A stretch of 14,039 nt of DNA from positions 665-14,703 of the forward strand of contig DBXX01000009.1 in NCBI GenBank assembly GCA_002309675.1. The letters run 5' to 3'. Below the pieces are notes generated by a model. That model did not search any database and had not been told where the DNA came from. It worked only from the letters and a program-made list of their open reading frames with translations. The stretch is from Lachnospiraceae bacterium UBA1201. GTDB taxonomy: Bacteria; Bacillota; Clostridia; Lachnospirales; Lachnospiraceae. Of this stretch, positions 7,299-14,008 are shown one piece after another. Position 1 is the first letter of the stretch; every line of letters begins with the position of its first letter. The position numbers were made by a program, and so were the translations under genes.

Positions 7299-7781
7299 AT
7301 GGTTTTTTTTGATCACACACCCTTTGATGATAAGATCCACATCTTCTATTGCCGGCAGGCTGTCCATGTCCGCGCTGACCGCGCGCTTCTCACACACATG
7401 CGCCGCGGCGTAACCGGCACGCGCAAAGGTCATATGCTGCCCGCCCTCGAGATCGCACGATACATCAAGAAAAGGTATGCAGACCACTTTCATGAGGAGC
7501 TTCAGATCAGTGAGCATTCACTGGCACTCGAACTCATGATCCATATGACCGCCTATATGGGCGGCCGCTTTCTGGACCACGAGCTGGCTTATCTTCGTCT
7601 CTCTGCGCAAAATCCGGTCCGCCGTTTTGTGCGCTACGTTGCCGACCACGTCGAGGTGATCGACTGCGGCGAAAAGACCGTCGACACAAACCGCTTCATC
7701 TTCGACATCGCGGCGTCCGTACGGCCTCTCATCTATCCTGCGGAAGCATTGTCCCTGTGGATCATCCCGACCCGGTTTTGA
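7299..7781 (+). CDS. Uncharacterised His-rich cytosolic protein (160 aa)
   Basis: I do not recognise this protein. It has no signal peptide or clear membrane segment. It is notably rich in His (11, including FHEELQISEHSL around 64-75 and LMIHM at 79-83), Arg and aromatic residues. A helical centre (about 46-103) is followed by a Val/Arg-rich segment with VDCG-like IDCGE at 121-125. Support for it being real: a GGGAG ribosome site seven bases before the ATG, an uninterrupted frame with ordinary codon use, and a strong terminator 35 bp after the stop. Against: it is the only plus-strand gene here, and a 141-codon minus-strand frame overlaps it. Metal or nucleic-acid binding would be pure speculation. 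Confidence 0.6.
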   Translation: MVFFDHTPFDDKIHIFYCRQAVHVRADRALLTHMRRGVTGTRKGHMLPALEIARYIKKRYADHFHEELQISEHSLALELMIHMTAYMGGRFLDHELAYLRLSAQNPVRRFVRYVADHVEVIDCGEKTVDTNRFIFDIAASVRPLIYPAEALSLWIIPTRF

Positions 7782-7815
7782 TTTCAGATCATTTTTTTCA
7801 AAATATCAGTCCGAA

Positions 7816-7866
7816 AAAAATACGGATCAACGTCGCCTTCCAAAGGCTTCGTCGATCCGTATTTTT
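7816..7866. terminator. Bidirectional intrinsic terminator between convergent genes
   Basis: AAAAATACGGATC pairs with GATCCGTATTTTT (13 bp). The stem continues inward with ACG/CGT and GCCTT/AAGGC around a CCA loop, with small mismatches between. The A run on one arm and the T run on the other give a T tail in both directions. It lies between the plus-strand 160-aa gene and the end of uraA, so it should stop both transcripts. Confidence 0.85.
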
Positions 7867-7887
7867 CAAATATATTGGTCTGTTTTA

Positions 7888-9321
7888 TTATTTCTTCTCG
7901 ACCTTTCCGGACTCGGATACTTCCTCTTCCGGTGCATTCTTCAAGAGCAGGTTCGTGAGGATACCGAGAATCAATGCACAGGCAACCTTCGTGATCGTGA
8001 TCACACCATTTGCGGTAGTGAAGGAAACTTCCAGTCCGCCGACGCCGGCGATCAGGATGACGGAAACGACAAACAGGTTCTTATTCTTATTCAGATCTAC
8101 CTTCTGGATCATTTTCAGACCGGAGACTGCAATGAAACCGTACAATGCCATGCAGACGCCACCCATGACGCAATGCGGGATCGAATTGATGAACACGATG
8201 AACGGATTGAAGAATGAGATCAGGATCGCGCCGATGGCAGCCGCGATGATGGAGACTACAGAAGCGTTCTTCGTGATCGCCACGCAGCCGATAGACTCAC
8301 CATAAGTAGTGTTCGGGCAGCCGCCAAAGAATGCACCTACCATGGAGCCAATACCATCGCCGAGGAGGGTCTTATCCAGACCGGGATCCTTAAGCAGATC
8401 ACGCTCGATGATCGAAGAGATATTCATGTGGTCTGCGATATGCTCGGCAAATACTACGAATGCAACCGGCGCATATGCAACCAGAACCGTCAGGAAATAG
8501 GTTAGATTAAAATCGTCAAACGCTCCACTCACATTAAGGAAAGAAAACTCCGGCATGGAAATGAAAGACTGAAACGTGACCTTACCATCTATAAGGAAAC
8601 CTTCCCAGGAATCCTCCGCGATGACATACATCTCCGGAACATTAACCAAATGACCGATGAGGGTGATGATCAGCGAGAAGGCATAGCCTGCCAGGATACC
8701 ATAGATGAACGGGATCAGTTTTCCGCTCTTCTTTCCGTAGGCGGAGCAAATCATAACGACCGCAAGTGTGACTAATCCACACAGGAGCGCGACTTTCGGA
8801 TCTGTCGCAACGGTTTCTATTAACGGATCGGCCTCGGCCTTTATCGCTGACGTCAGATCACCGACTGCATTGCCCGCGAGAGAGAGTCCGATGATAGCAA
8901 CGGTAGGCCCGATAACAACAGCCGGCATCAGTTTCTCGATCCACTTCGTTCCGCGAAGTTTAACAACAAAGGAAATGATCACGTACACAAGGCCTGCGAG
9001 AACCGCACCGAGGATCAATCCCAGATATCCGAGTGCTATGGTGGATGCACCTGCAAACGCGGATGTCAACGAACCTATGAACGCAAATGAAGAGCCGAGA
9101 AATACAGGGCTTTTACGTTTCGTAAAGAACAAGTAGATCAGAGTTCCGACGCCGGCGCCAAACAAGGCGGCCGCAGGGCTCATCTTCGCAGCGGGAACAT
9201 TTTCGTTGATGATCACGGGAACCGCCAACGTCGCCGTCATGATGGCGAGCAGCTGCTGCAAAGCAAACACGATCAATTGCGGTGTCTTCGGTTTGTCTTC
9301 GACTTGATAGATAAGTTTCAT
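7888..9321 (-). CDS. uraA: Uracil permease, NCS2 family (477 aa)
   Basis: This is an inner-membrane nucleobase:cation symporter 2, expected to import uracil with a proton. Family marks are SPVFLGSSFAFI (residues 71-82, the beta-strand substrate segment), FAEHIADHMN (291-300) with E293 at the place of E. coli UraA Glu241, and CPNTTYGESIG (335-345) with E342 at the place of Glu290. About 14 hydrophobic segments are present and the C-terminus is charged. The start at 9321 is set by CAGGAGGTT ending four bases upstream; an in-frame ATG at 9354 lies almost at the foot of the upstream hairpin and is rejected. It is separated from cca by a strong terminator, so it is probably transcribed alone. Uracil rather than xanthine or urate is favoured by length and the GESIG motif. 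Confidence 0.93.
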   Translation of the reverse strand: MKLIYQVEDKPKTPQLIVFALQQLLAIMTATLAVPVIINENVPAAKMSPAAALFGAGVGTLIYLFFTKRKSPVFLGSSFAFIGSLTSAFAGASTIALGYLGLILGAVLAGLVYVIISFVVKLRGTKWIEKLMPAVVIGPTVAIIGLSLAGNAVGDLTSAIKAEADPLIETVATDPKVALLCGLVTLAVVMICSAYGKKSGKLIPFIYGILAGYAFSLIITLIGHLVNVPEMYVIAEDSWEGFLIDGKVTFQSFISMPEFSFLNVSGAFDDFNLTYFLTVLVAYAPVAFVVFAEHIADHMNISSIIERDLLKDPGLDKTLLGDGIGSMVGAFFGGCPNTTYGESIGCVAITKNASVVSIIAAAIGAILISFFNPFIVFINSIPHCVMGGVCMALYGFIAVSGLKMIQKVDLNKNKNLFVVSVILIAGVGGLEVSFTTANGVITITKVACALILGILTNLLLKNAPEEEVSESGKVEKK

Positions 9322-9357
9322 AGTAACCTCCTGATTATTTTGTTTTCGAGCCAAGAA

Positions 9358-9414
9358 AAATATGCCGTGAGGCCATGCTTTTCCCCTTTAGGAAAAGCAT
9401 ACCACGGCATATTT
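9358..9414 (-). terminator. Long intrinsic terminator after cca, in front of uraA
   Basis: The outer stem AAATATGCCGTG pairs with CACGGCATATTT (12 bp) and the inner stem ATGCTTTTCC pairs with GGAAAAGCAT (10 bp), around a CCTTTA loop, joined by an AGGCC/AC internal loop. On the minus strand five T follow (9356-9360). It should end the cca operon. Because it lies only 35 bp before the uraA start, it could instead act as an attenuator in a uraA leader. No PyrR-type binding loop is visible on the transcribed strand. Confidence 0.85.
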
Positions 9415-9424
9415 CATTTGTAAA
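9396..9424 (-). promoter_or_regulatory. Possible uraA promoter inside the terminator
   Basis: On the minus strand TTTACA (9419-9424; 5 of 6), a 17-bp spacer and TATGCT (9396-9401; 4 of 6) would start transcription near the loop of the 9358-9414 hairpin. Such a transcript would carry only one hairpin arm and so escape termination. The placement is attractive but rests on sequence match alone. Confidence 0.45.
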
Positions 9425-9447
9425 TACATTTTTTGAAGAAACTACAA

Positions 9448-9471
9448 GATATTGTGGCGAGCCACTCTATC
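9448..9471. promoter_or_regulatory. 24-bp dyad, possible operator upstream of uraA
   Basis: GATA-TT-GTGGC-GA-GCCAC-TC-TATC reads as an inverted repeat of GATA/TATC and GTGGC/GCCAC about a 2-bp centre. The tiny centre suits a dimeric DNA-binding protein better than RNA folding. It lies about 24 bp upstream of the putative uraA -35 box and just past the cca stop codon. Confidence 0.45.
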
Positions 9472-9495
9472 GGTACAAAAAGATGTGCTTAACCA

Positions 9496-10911
9496 TCAGT
9501 TTTTTTGCAGCTCGGCGGCACGCTTAAGCAACTCCTCCCTGGTGTTGAGGGCAGGATCCTCCACGACTTCCTGTAGCAATGCATTTAACGTCTCTCCCAG
9601 TTGCGGTCCGGGTGTATAGCCCATCGCGATCAGATCCCGTCCGGTGATCTTCAGGTCTTTCAGCGAAAAACATTCGCCGGTGGCCAGGATCTCACCATAG
9701 TATCGCTCTGCCTCATCCAATCCCCTCAGGGCCAGTTCGGTCCCTTCGTTCGGCTTCTCAAGTTTCCCTTTTGCGTCCGCACGCATGATCTCCAACAGAA
9801 GGAGGAAATCTTCGCTTCCGATCCGGTTCATGACCCTGCGGATCTTTTTGCGTCCGCGCTCATTTTCCGTCCCGGCGGTCTCATCATCCGCGCCGTAGAT
9901 CCTCCGATCGTCATGATATTCGATCAGATGCGTCACGCGCCGTATGGTATCGTTATCAAATTTCAAGTCGCGGAGGATCTCCCCCGCCATCTTCGCGCCG
10001 AGTTTCGCATGTCCGTAAAAATGCGCCCGCCCGTTCTCATCGACCGTCTTCGTCTTCGGCTTCGCGATGTCGTGCAGCAGTGCTGCCAGCCGAAGCACAC
10101 GGTCCGCGCGCACTCCGCACACCACGCGCATCGTATGCTCGCCCACATTAAACGAGTGGTACGGTGTGTTCTGCTCCGTCTCCATGCAGGCCGTGAACTC
10201 CGGCAGGAAATACTTCGTCACCCCTGCCTCGTACATGCGCATGAACTCCTCCGGATGATCGGACGTAAGCAGTTTCACCAGCTCTGCCGCGATCCTTTCC
10301 TTACTGATGAGTTCCAGGTTTGCGGCCAATTCCCGCGCCGCCGCGAGGGTCTCCCCGTCGATCGAAAAGCCCAGCTGGGCAGCAAAACGAAACGCCCGCA
10401 GGATGCGCAGCGCATCCTCACTGAAGCGCTCGCGTGCATTGCCCACGCAGCGGATCACTCCCTGCTTAAGATCCTCGCGTCCATTATACAGATCGATCAA
10501 TCCGCGCTTCGGGTGGAACGCCATCGCATTGATCGTAAAATCCCTTCGTTTTAAGTCTTCTGCCAGACTCGCGGTAAATGTAACCCCGCTCGGGTGCCGT
10601 CCGTCCAGATAGACCCCGTCCACCCGGTACGTCGTCACCTCGTAATTCGCATGGTCCATAACGACCGTTACGGTTCCGTGTTCGATCCCCGTGTCCACTG
10701 TCCTGCGGAAGATCTCCTTCACCTGCTCCGGTTTCGCAGACGTCGTGATATCCCAGTCATTGGGCTCCCGAAAAAGCAGCATATCGCGCACGCAGCCGCC
10801 GACAGCGTAGGCTTCATAGCCCGCCGTCTCCAGCCTCTCTATGATCGAAGTGACCGCTCCCGGGACCTCGTATTTCCCGGCGTCCTGCGGCCGCACATCT
10901 TTCTCTGCCAT
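9496..10911 (-). CDS. cca: CCA-adding tRNA nucleotidyltransferase with HD domain (471 aa)
   Basis: This class II tRNA nucleotidyltransferase adds or repairs the 3' CCA end of tRNAs in the cytosol. Motifs in order are AVGGCVRDML (residues 36-45), the catalytic D52-W-D54 pair, RRDFTINAM (122-130), the RNA/template region ERFSEDALRILRAFRF (161-176, with E165/D166 and R169/R172), and an HD domain beginning near YHSFNVGEH (251-259) with H280/D281 in LLHDIAKP. The HD domain may give phosphohydrolase activity. AAGGAG six bases before ATG supports the start at 10911. It is last in a four-gene run, 65 bp after the membrane protein gene, and the 9358-9414 hairpin ends it. The G+C-rich third positions resemble those of the neighbouring ABC-like genes. 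Confidence 0.95.
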   Translation of the reverse strand: MAEKDVRPQDAGKYEVPGAVTSIIERLETAGYEAYAVGGCVRDMLLFREPNDWDITTSAKPEQVKEIFRRTVDTGIEHGTVTVVMDHANYEVTTYRVDGVYLDGRHPSGVTFTASLAEDLKRRDFTINAMAFHPKRGLIDLYNGREDLKQGVIRCVGNARERFSEDALRILRAFRFAAQLGFSIDGETLAAARELAANLELISKERIAAELVKLLTSDHPEEFMRMYEAGVTKYFLPEFTACMETEQNTPYHSFNVGEHTMRVVCGVRADRVLRLAALLHDIAKPKTKTVDENGRAHFYGHAKLGAKMAGEILRDLKFDNDTIRRVTHLIEYHDDRRIYGADDETAGTENERGRKKIRRVMNRIGSEDFLLLLEIMRADAKGKLEKPNEGTELALRGLDEAERYYGEILATGECFSLKDLKITGRDLIAMGYTPGPQLGETLNALLQEVVEDPALNTREELLKRAAELQKN

Positions 10912-10976
10912 ATGCCACTCCTTGCACGATCTGTCGATCTTTTTCTTTCGGGCTTAACCCAAACCCGGGGTCCGGA

Positions 10977-11735
10977 TCAGAAGGACGTGTCGCCGGCGGT
11001 AGATATGATCGCCTCCGGCTTTCCCTCAAATCCGGTATAATAATTCCTCAAACAGCGCATTCCGATCGTAGCCATTACCACATAGTACAGCAGGGTGATC
11101 GGCATAGCCAGGGGCTGCACCAAAAACATCACGACCTGTGTGCCTTCCACGTGATGGATGCACATAAAACGCACGATCAGGTTCGTTACAACATAGATCA
11201 AAAATACGACCGGATAATTTTGCTTCGCGATGTGGAACAACTCAATGCACATCGAAAAGAACGCCATGGCCAGGACCACGCGGAAAATGAGTTCGATATC
11301 CACGGAGAACATGCCGCTGCGGTTCGTGCAGAACTGCATCAGATAGTTGCTCGGTTCGTCATATGCGGCCAGTTCCTCCATTGGTCCGCGCTCCAGCCAT
11401 TTTAGGTCGAAACGGTCAGATACGTGCATCACGATCATCGACGCGGTGTAGATGATCCACCCCGACGCCGCGCCGGCCACGCAACGGGCTGCCAGAAACT
11501 GCTGTCGGTTTACCGGCAGGCTGTACAGAACCGCATAATTCTTATTCAGGTAATCCCTGCGGCACTGCCACCACTTCATGGCTAAACCGCCTAGGGCAAA
11601 TACATAACAAACGATCGCCCATATCATGTAAGTCGGAACCAGGAACCAGACCGCCGTCATGGCCACGATCCACACGATCATCGGAAGCCGGAGGCTTCGC
11701 ATTTCCAGACGGAATAAATCCAAAAATCGCATCAT
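10977..11735 (-). CDS. ABC-2-like six-helix membrane protein (252 aa)
   Basis: This is a membrane protein with about six transmembrane segments (roughly residues 18-34, 36-54, 83-104, 148-168, 174-193, 203-226) and a large loop (107-145). NYAVLYSLPVNRQQFLAAR (66-84) before TM3 is the pattern of ABC-2 permeases, in which the loop contacts the ATPase partner. I place the start at 11735, where ATG overlaps the TGA of the upstream ATPase-like gene (ATGATG) and GAGGGTGG lies close upstream; a start at 11753 is less likely. The overlap implies coupled translation and a partner relationship. The presumed partner lacks an active nucleotide site, so a conventional exporter is doubtful. Confidence 0.85.
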   Translation of the reverse strand: MMRFLDLFRLEMRSLRLPMIVWIVAMTAVWFLVPTYMIWAIVCYVFALGGLAMKWWQCRRDYLNKNYAVLYSLPVNRQQFLAARCVAGAASGWIIYTASMIVMHVSDRFDLKWLERGPMEELAAYDEPSNYLMQFCTNRSGMFSVDIELIFRVVLAMAFFSMCIELFHIAKQNYPVVFLIYVVTNLIVRFMCIHHVEGTQVVMFLVQPLAMPITLLYYVVMATIGMRCLRNYYTGFEGKPEAIISTAGDTSF

Positions 11736-12457
11736 TTCGCCACCCTCTTCCATTCTTCGATCAAAAGTTCCAACGGTTTATCCACGCTCGTCTGCGGCGT
11801 CGCGTCCGTGATCAGCGCTCCCATCTTCATATACAGGATGCGCTTGAAGTGCTCGCGACCCGGTCCGCATAAAAATGCCTCATCCATGACCGCGAGGATC
11901 GAACATCCTTGTTGCTTACGCTCTGCGAGCATCGCCAGACACTTCTCAACGAGCGTTCCATCCTGAATATCGTTCCAGATATTGTCCACCAGGAAGTATT
12001 TCGCCTCCATCCCGATGCCCAGGGCGAAGGCCGCGACTGCAAGTTCCTGCTCACCCATCGAGGACGCTCGCTTCCTGCGGTTGAATTCCGGGGCCAATGC
12101 TTCGAGTGCGTCGATCGCGCGTTCCGAATTATAGCCCTCGAACCACTTCTGCCTGAATTTCAGGTTGTAATCGAAGCTTTTCTCCCACAAAAGCGTTCCT
12201 GTGGTGCTGATATAGGAAAAACGCCCCACATAGTCCTCGCTTTTCTTCGTCATCCCGTGGCCGGCGATGATCGCATCGCCCAGTTTCACATAGCCGCGCT
12301 TTACCTGCAACAGCCCCGGTATGGCTTGCAAAACGAGGTCTCCGCCGTACGGATCCCCGCATATCGAGATCATCTCCCCATCGTCGACCGTGAAAGACAC
12401 GTTATTGATGACCGGGAAAATGTCCATCATTTTGGATATGTTGTTTACTTCCAGCAT
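11732..12457 (-). CDS. Degenerate ABC ATPase-like protein, probable pseudo-ATPase (241 aa)
   Basis: The full length and layout of an ABC ATP-binding subunit are kept: N-terminal LEVNNISKMMDIFPVINNVSFTVDDGE, a P-loop position, a signature region, a Walker B strand and a C-terminal part. The nucleotide residues are gone. The Walker A position reads GDPYGGDL (34-41), with D40 and L41 in place of Lys and Ser/Thr. The Q loop reads FSYIS instead of ending in Gln. The signature is reduced to SMGEQ (133-137). Walker B is YFLVDNIW (154-161), with N159 in place of the catalytic Glu. The H loop reads AVMDE without His. ATP hydrolysis is therefore unlikely (inference). GGAGAGG upstream supports the start. 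It follows the LiaF-like gene by 2 bp and overlaps the membrane gene. Confidence 0.85.
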   Translation of the reverse strand: MLEVNNISKMMDIFPVINNVSFTVDDGEMISICGDPYGGDLVLQAIPGLLQVKRGYVKLGDAIIAGHGMTKKSEDYVGRFSYISTTGTLLWEKSFDYNLKFRQKWFEGYNSERAIDALEALAPEFNRRKRASSMGEQELAVAAFALGIGMEAKYFLVDNIWNDIQDGTLVEKCLAMLAERKQQGCSILAVMDEAFLCGPGREHFKRILYMKMGALITDATPQTSVDKPLELLIEEWKRVAK

Positions 12458-12459
12458 GT

Positions 12460-13701
12460 TTATTCCTCTCCGCCGCGCTCCTCATATTCCTCAGCAAGTT
12501 TATCGAGGATGGCGTCGATCTGATCCTGTGACATCCGCTTGCGGCGGTCATCGCCGGCGAAATCATCGTCCTCGTCGAGGTCTTCCTCAAGCGGAGCGGC
12601 GGTGGCTTCGTCTTTCGACTCCTCTACCGGTTCTCTCTCAGGCTTACCCTCGGCAAAAATCTCTTCGACTGCTTTCCGCACACTCTCTATCGGCGCTTCC
12701 AGCTCTGCGAAATCTTCCGCAGGCTCTGCCTCGATCAGTTCTTCCTCGGCGAGCTCCTCTTCCGGTTCTGCTGACTCTGCCTCGGCGGTTTTCTCAGTCT
12801 GTGTGCTCTCAACTTCCGGCTCTGCAGCCTGCGTTTCGGAGAATTCCTCTATCTTGGCGATCTCTGCTTCTTCAGCTTCTGGAATTTCCTCCTCGGCAAT
12901 CTCTGCTTCTTCCGGCTCTGCAGTATCCTCAGAAGCCTCCGTATCATCCGCTCCCGCGGCCTCGTCCGTTTCTACTGAAGTTTCCGGCATTTTCGGCTCA
13001 GCTGCCTCCGCAATCGGAACGACCTCGTCCAGATCTGCGATGTGGATCACCCGGACGGTTTCATTGTCCGAGTCAAATTCCTCCGCCGACTCGTCATCCA
13101 CGATCGGACCGCCACTGGGAAGATCTTCCGCGAAGTCCTTAGTTTCTTCTGACGCAGGTCTCTCTTCGGAAGGCGTGTCCGATGCAACGGTCTTATCTGC
13201 AGGCGCGCTTTCCTCCGACTCTTTCGTAGACGGAAGTGTCTGCACCAGAACAGAACTCATGCGTGCCGTGCCATGAATATACAACGTAGGACCATCGGTT
13301 CCCGGCGCAAGTCCGTTCTCCATAGTCCAGCGGGTCACGCCGGATCTCATCTTCACGTCGACAACAACATGCACCTTCTCCGGAACGAAGATCACAACGG
13401 AGCTCATCAGACAACCGAGTTCGATCTCGCAATCCTTCTCGATCCGCGCGTTCTGCATCTCCAGATGCAGCGAACAGCAGACCGCTCCCACGGTCGCCCC
13501 CGTAAACTCCTCTGCACTTCCGATATAGTGATACGACTTGGCGAATTTCTCCATGATCTTCCGCTCATCGTCGTCTGTTTCCTCAACCATTTTCATGATG
13601 CCATGGTATGTGTTCCTCGTCTTTACGACTGCATACGCTCCGCCCGCGGCGAGCGCCCCGAGCATCACGCGTTTCTTCCACTTACGCTTACACTTCTTCA
13701 T
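12460..13701 (-). CDS. LiaF-like membrane-anchored protein with long acidic tail (413 aa)
   Basis: A basic N-terminus (KKCKRKWKKR) leads into a short hydrophobic segment (residues 12-26). Residues 58-155 look like the C-terminal beta domain of LiaF-type envelope-stress proteins: repeated short strands, CEIELGCLMSSVVIFVP (91-107) and GPTLYIHGTARMSSVLV (137-153). Residues 158-385 are low-complexity and very rich in Glu, Ala, Asp and Ser, with Glu-Pro/Ala-Glu runs. The end, RRKRMSQDQIDAILDKLAEEYEE (386-408), resembles the N-terminal LSQDEIDALL peptide of FliM and FliN/FliY. I chose 13701 because GAGGG lies seven bases upstream; the in-frame ATG near 13722 has a poor site. It is the first gene of the operon from the promoter at 13808-13836. 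The family call is from pattern; function unknown. Confidence 0.75.
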   Translation of the reverse strand: MKKCKRKWKKRVMLGALAAGGAYAVVKTRNTYHGIMKMVEETDDDERKIMEKFAKSYHYIGSAEEFTGATVGAVCCSLHLEMQNARIEKDCEIELGCLMSSVVIFVPEKVHVVVDVKMRSGVTRWTMENGLAPGTDGPTLYIHGTARMSSVLVQTLPSTKESEESAPADKTVASDTPSEERPASEETKDFAEDLPSGGPIVDDESAEEFDSDNETVRVIHIADLDEVVPIAEAAEPKMPETSVETDEAAGADDTEASEDTAEPEEAEIAEEEIPEAEEAEIAKIEEFSETQAAEPEVESTQTEKTAEAESAEPEEELAEEELIEAEPAEDFAELEAPIESVRKAVEEIFAEGKPEREPVEESKDEATAAPLEEDLDEDDDFAGDDRRKRMSQDQIDAILDKLAEEYEERGGEE

Positions 13702-13807
13702 TCTAAATCCCTCGCTATACATCTATCGTCTGAAGTTTCTCAGCGCTTTTCGCACTCCATCCCAACGAAGTACAACCACAGGCTGTACCGTCCAAAAATC
13801 TAGTTTG

Positions 13808-13836
13808 ATTTTACCACATGCGCCGCCGTTTGTACA
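13808..13836 (-). promoter_or_regulatory. Extended -10 promoter for the LiaF-like/ABC-like/cca operon
   Basis: On the minus strand TAAAAT (13808-13813) is preceded by TGG, giving an extended -10 (TGnTAAAAT). A 17-bp spacer and TGTACA (13831-13836; 4 of 6) complete it. It lies 107 bp before the chosen start at 13701, so the leader is about 100 nt long. TGTACA is itself a palindrome. Confidence 0.6.
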
Positions 13837-13882
13837 GAATTAATCTCGGAATTGAAGTATCGCAAAGCCCAACCTCTCCAAA

Positions 13883-13920
13883 AGCAACCAAACCCTGCTT
13901 TCCCTCCCTTTTGGTGGCCG
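13883..13920. repeat. Copy of the left-edge repeat family
   Basis: AGCAACCAAACCC followed by a pyrimidine run and CCCTTTTGGTGGCCG matches the order GGCAACCAACTCCC ... CCGTTCTGGTGGCTG at 61-99. A further AGCAACCAACCCCC starts at 13967, 84 bp on, and forms an arm of the terminator at 13963-14008. The same element family therefore lies at both ends of the window. Confidence 0.5.
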
Positions 13921-13962
13921 AGGCCTCCCGTCAAGTGCCTCTGCCCCATATAACCCCCACCA

Positions 13963-14008
13963 AAAAAGCAACCAACCCCCGTTTTCTTCGGAGAGTTGGT
14001 TGCTTTTT
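13963..14008. terminator. Strong hairpin terminator at right edge
   Basis: AAAAAGCAACCAAC pairs with GTTGGTTGCTTTTT (14 bp), and inside the 18-nt loop TTTC can pair with GAGA around TTCG. Runs of A and T at the two feet allow termination in either direction. The gene it serves lies outside the window, most likely a neighbour on the right transcribed leftward, or it insulates the 13808 promoter. Confidence 0.8.

Noticed and set aside
7092..7517. A 141-codon minus-strand frame overlapping the 160-aa gene and the intergenic region
   Set aside because: No good ribosome site, it crosses the divergent promoter region, and its composition (Lys/Arg/Thr-rich end) looks random.
9321..9354. Upstream ATG at 9354 as the uraA start
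   Set aside because: It abuts the terminator hairpin and has no ribosome site, whereas ATG at 9321 has CAGGAGGTT at ideal distance.
9361..9375. CCGTGAGGC resembling part of a PyrR RNA-binding loop near uraA
   Set aside because: It is on the plus strand, while uraA is transcribed from the minus strand, so it would not be in the uraA mRNA.
9601..10554. A 317-codon plus-strand frame opposite cca
   Set aside because: The opposite strand encodes an unmistakable CCA-adding enzyme with all its motifs. The long frame follows from the G+C-rich codon use.
12539..13276. A 245-codon plus-strand frame encoding a Ser/Ala-rich protein
   Set aside because: It is the mirror of the Glu/Ala-rich acidic tail: the complement of GAA/GAG-rich codons gives Ser codons in another frame. 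It has no ribosome site and no domain.
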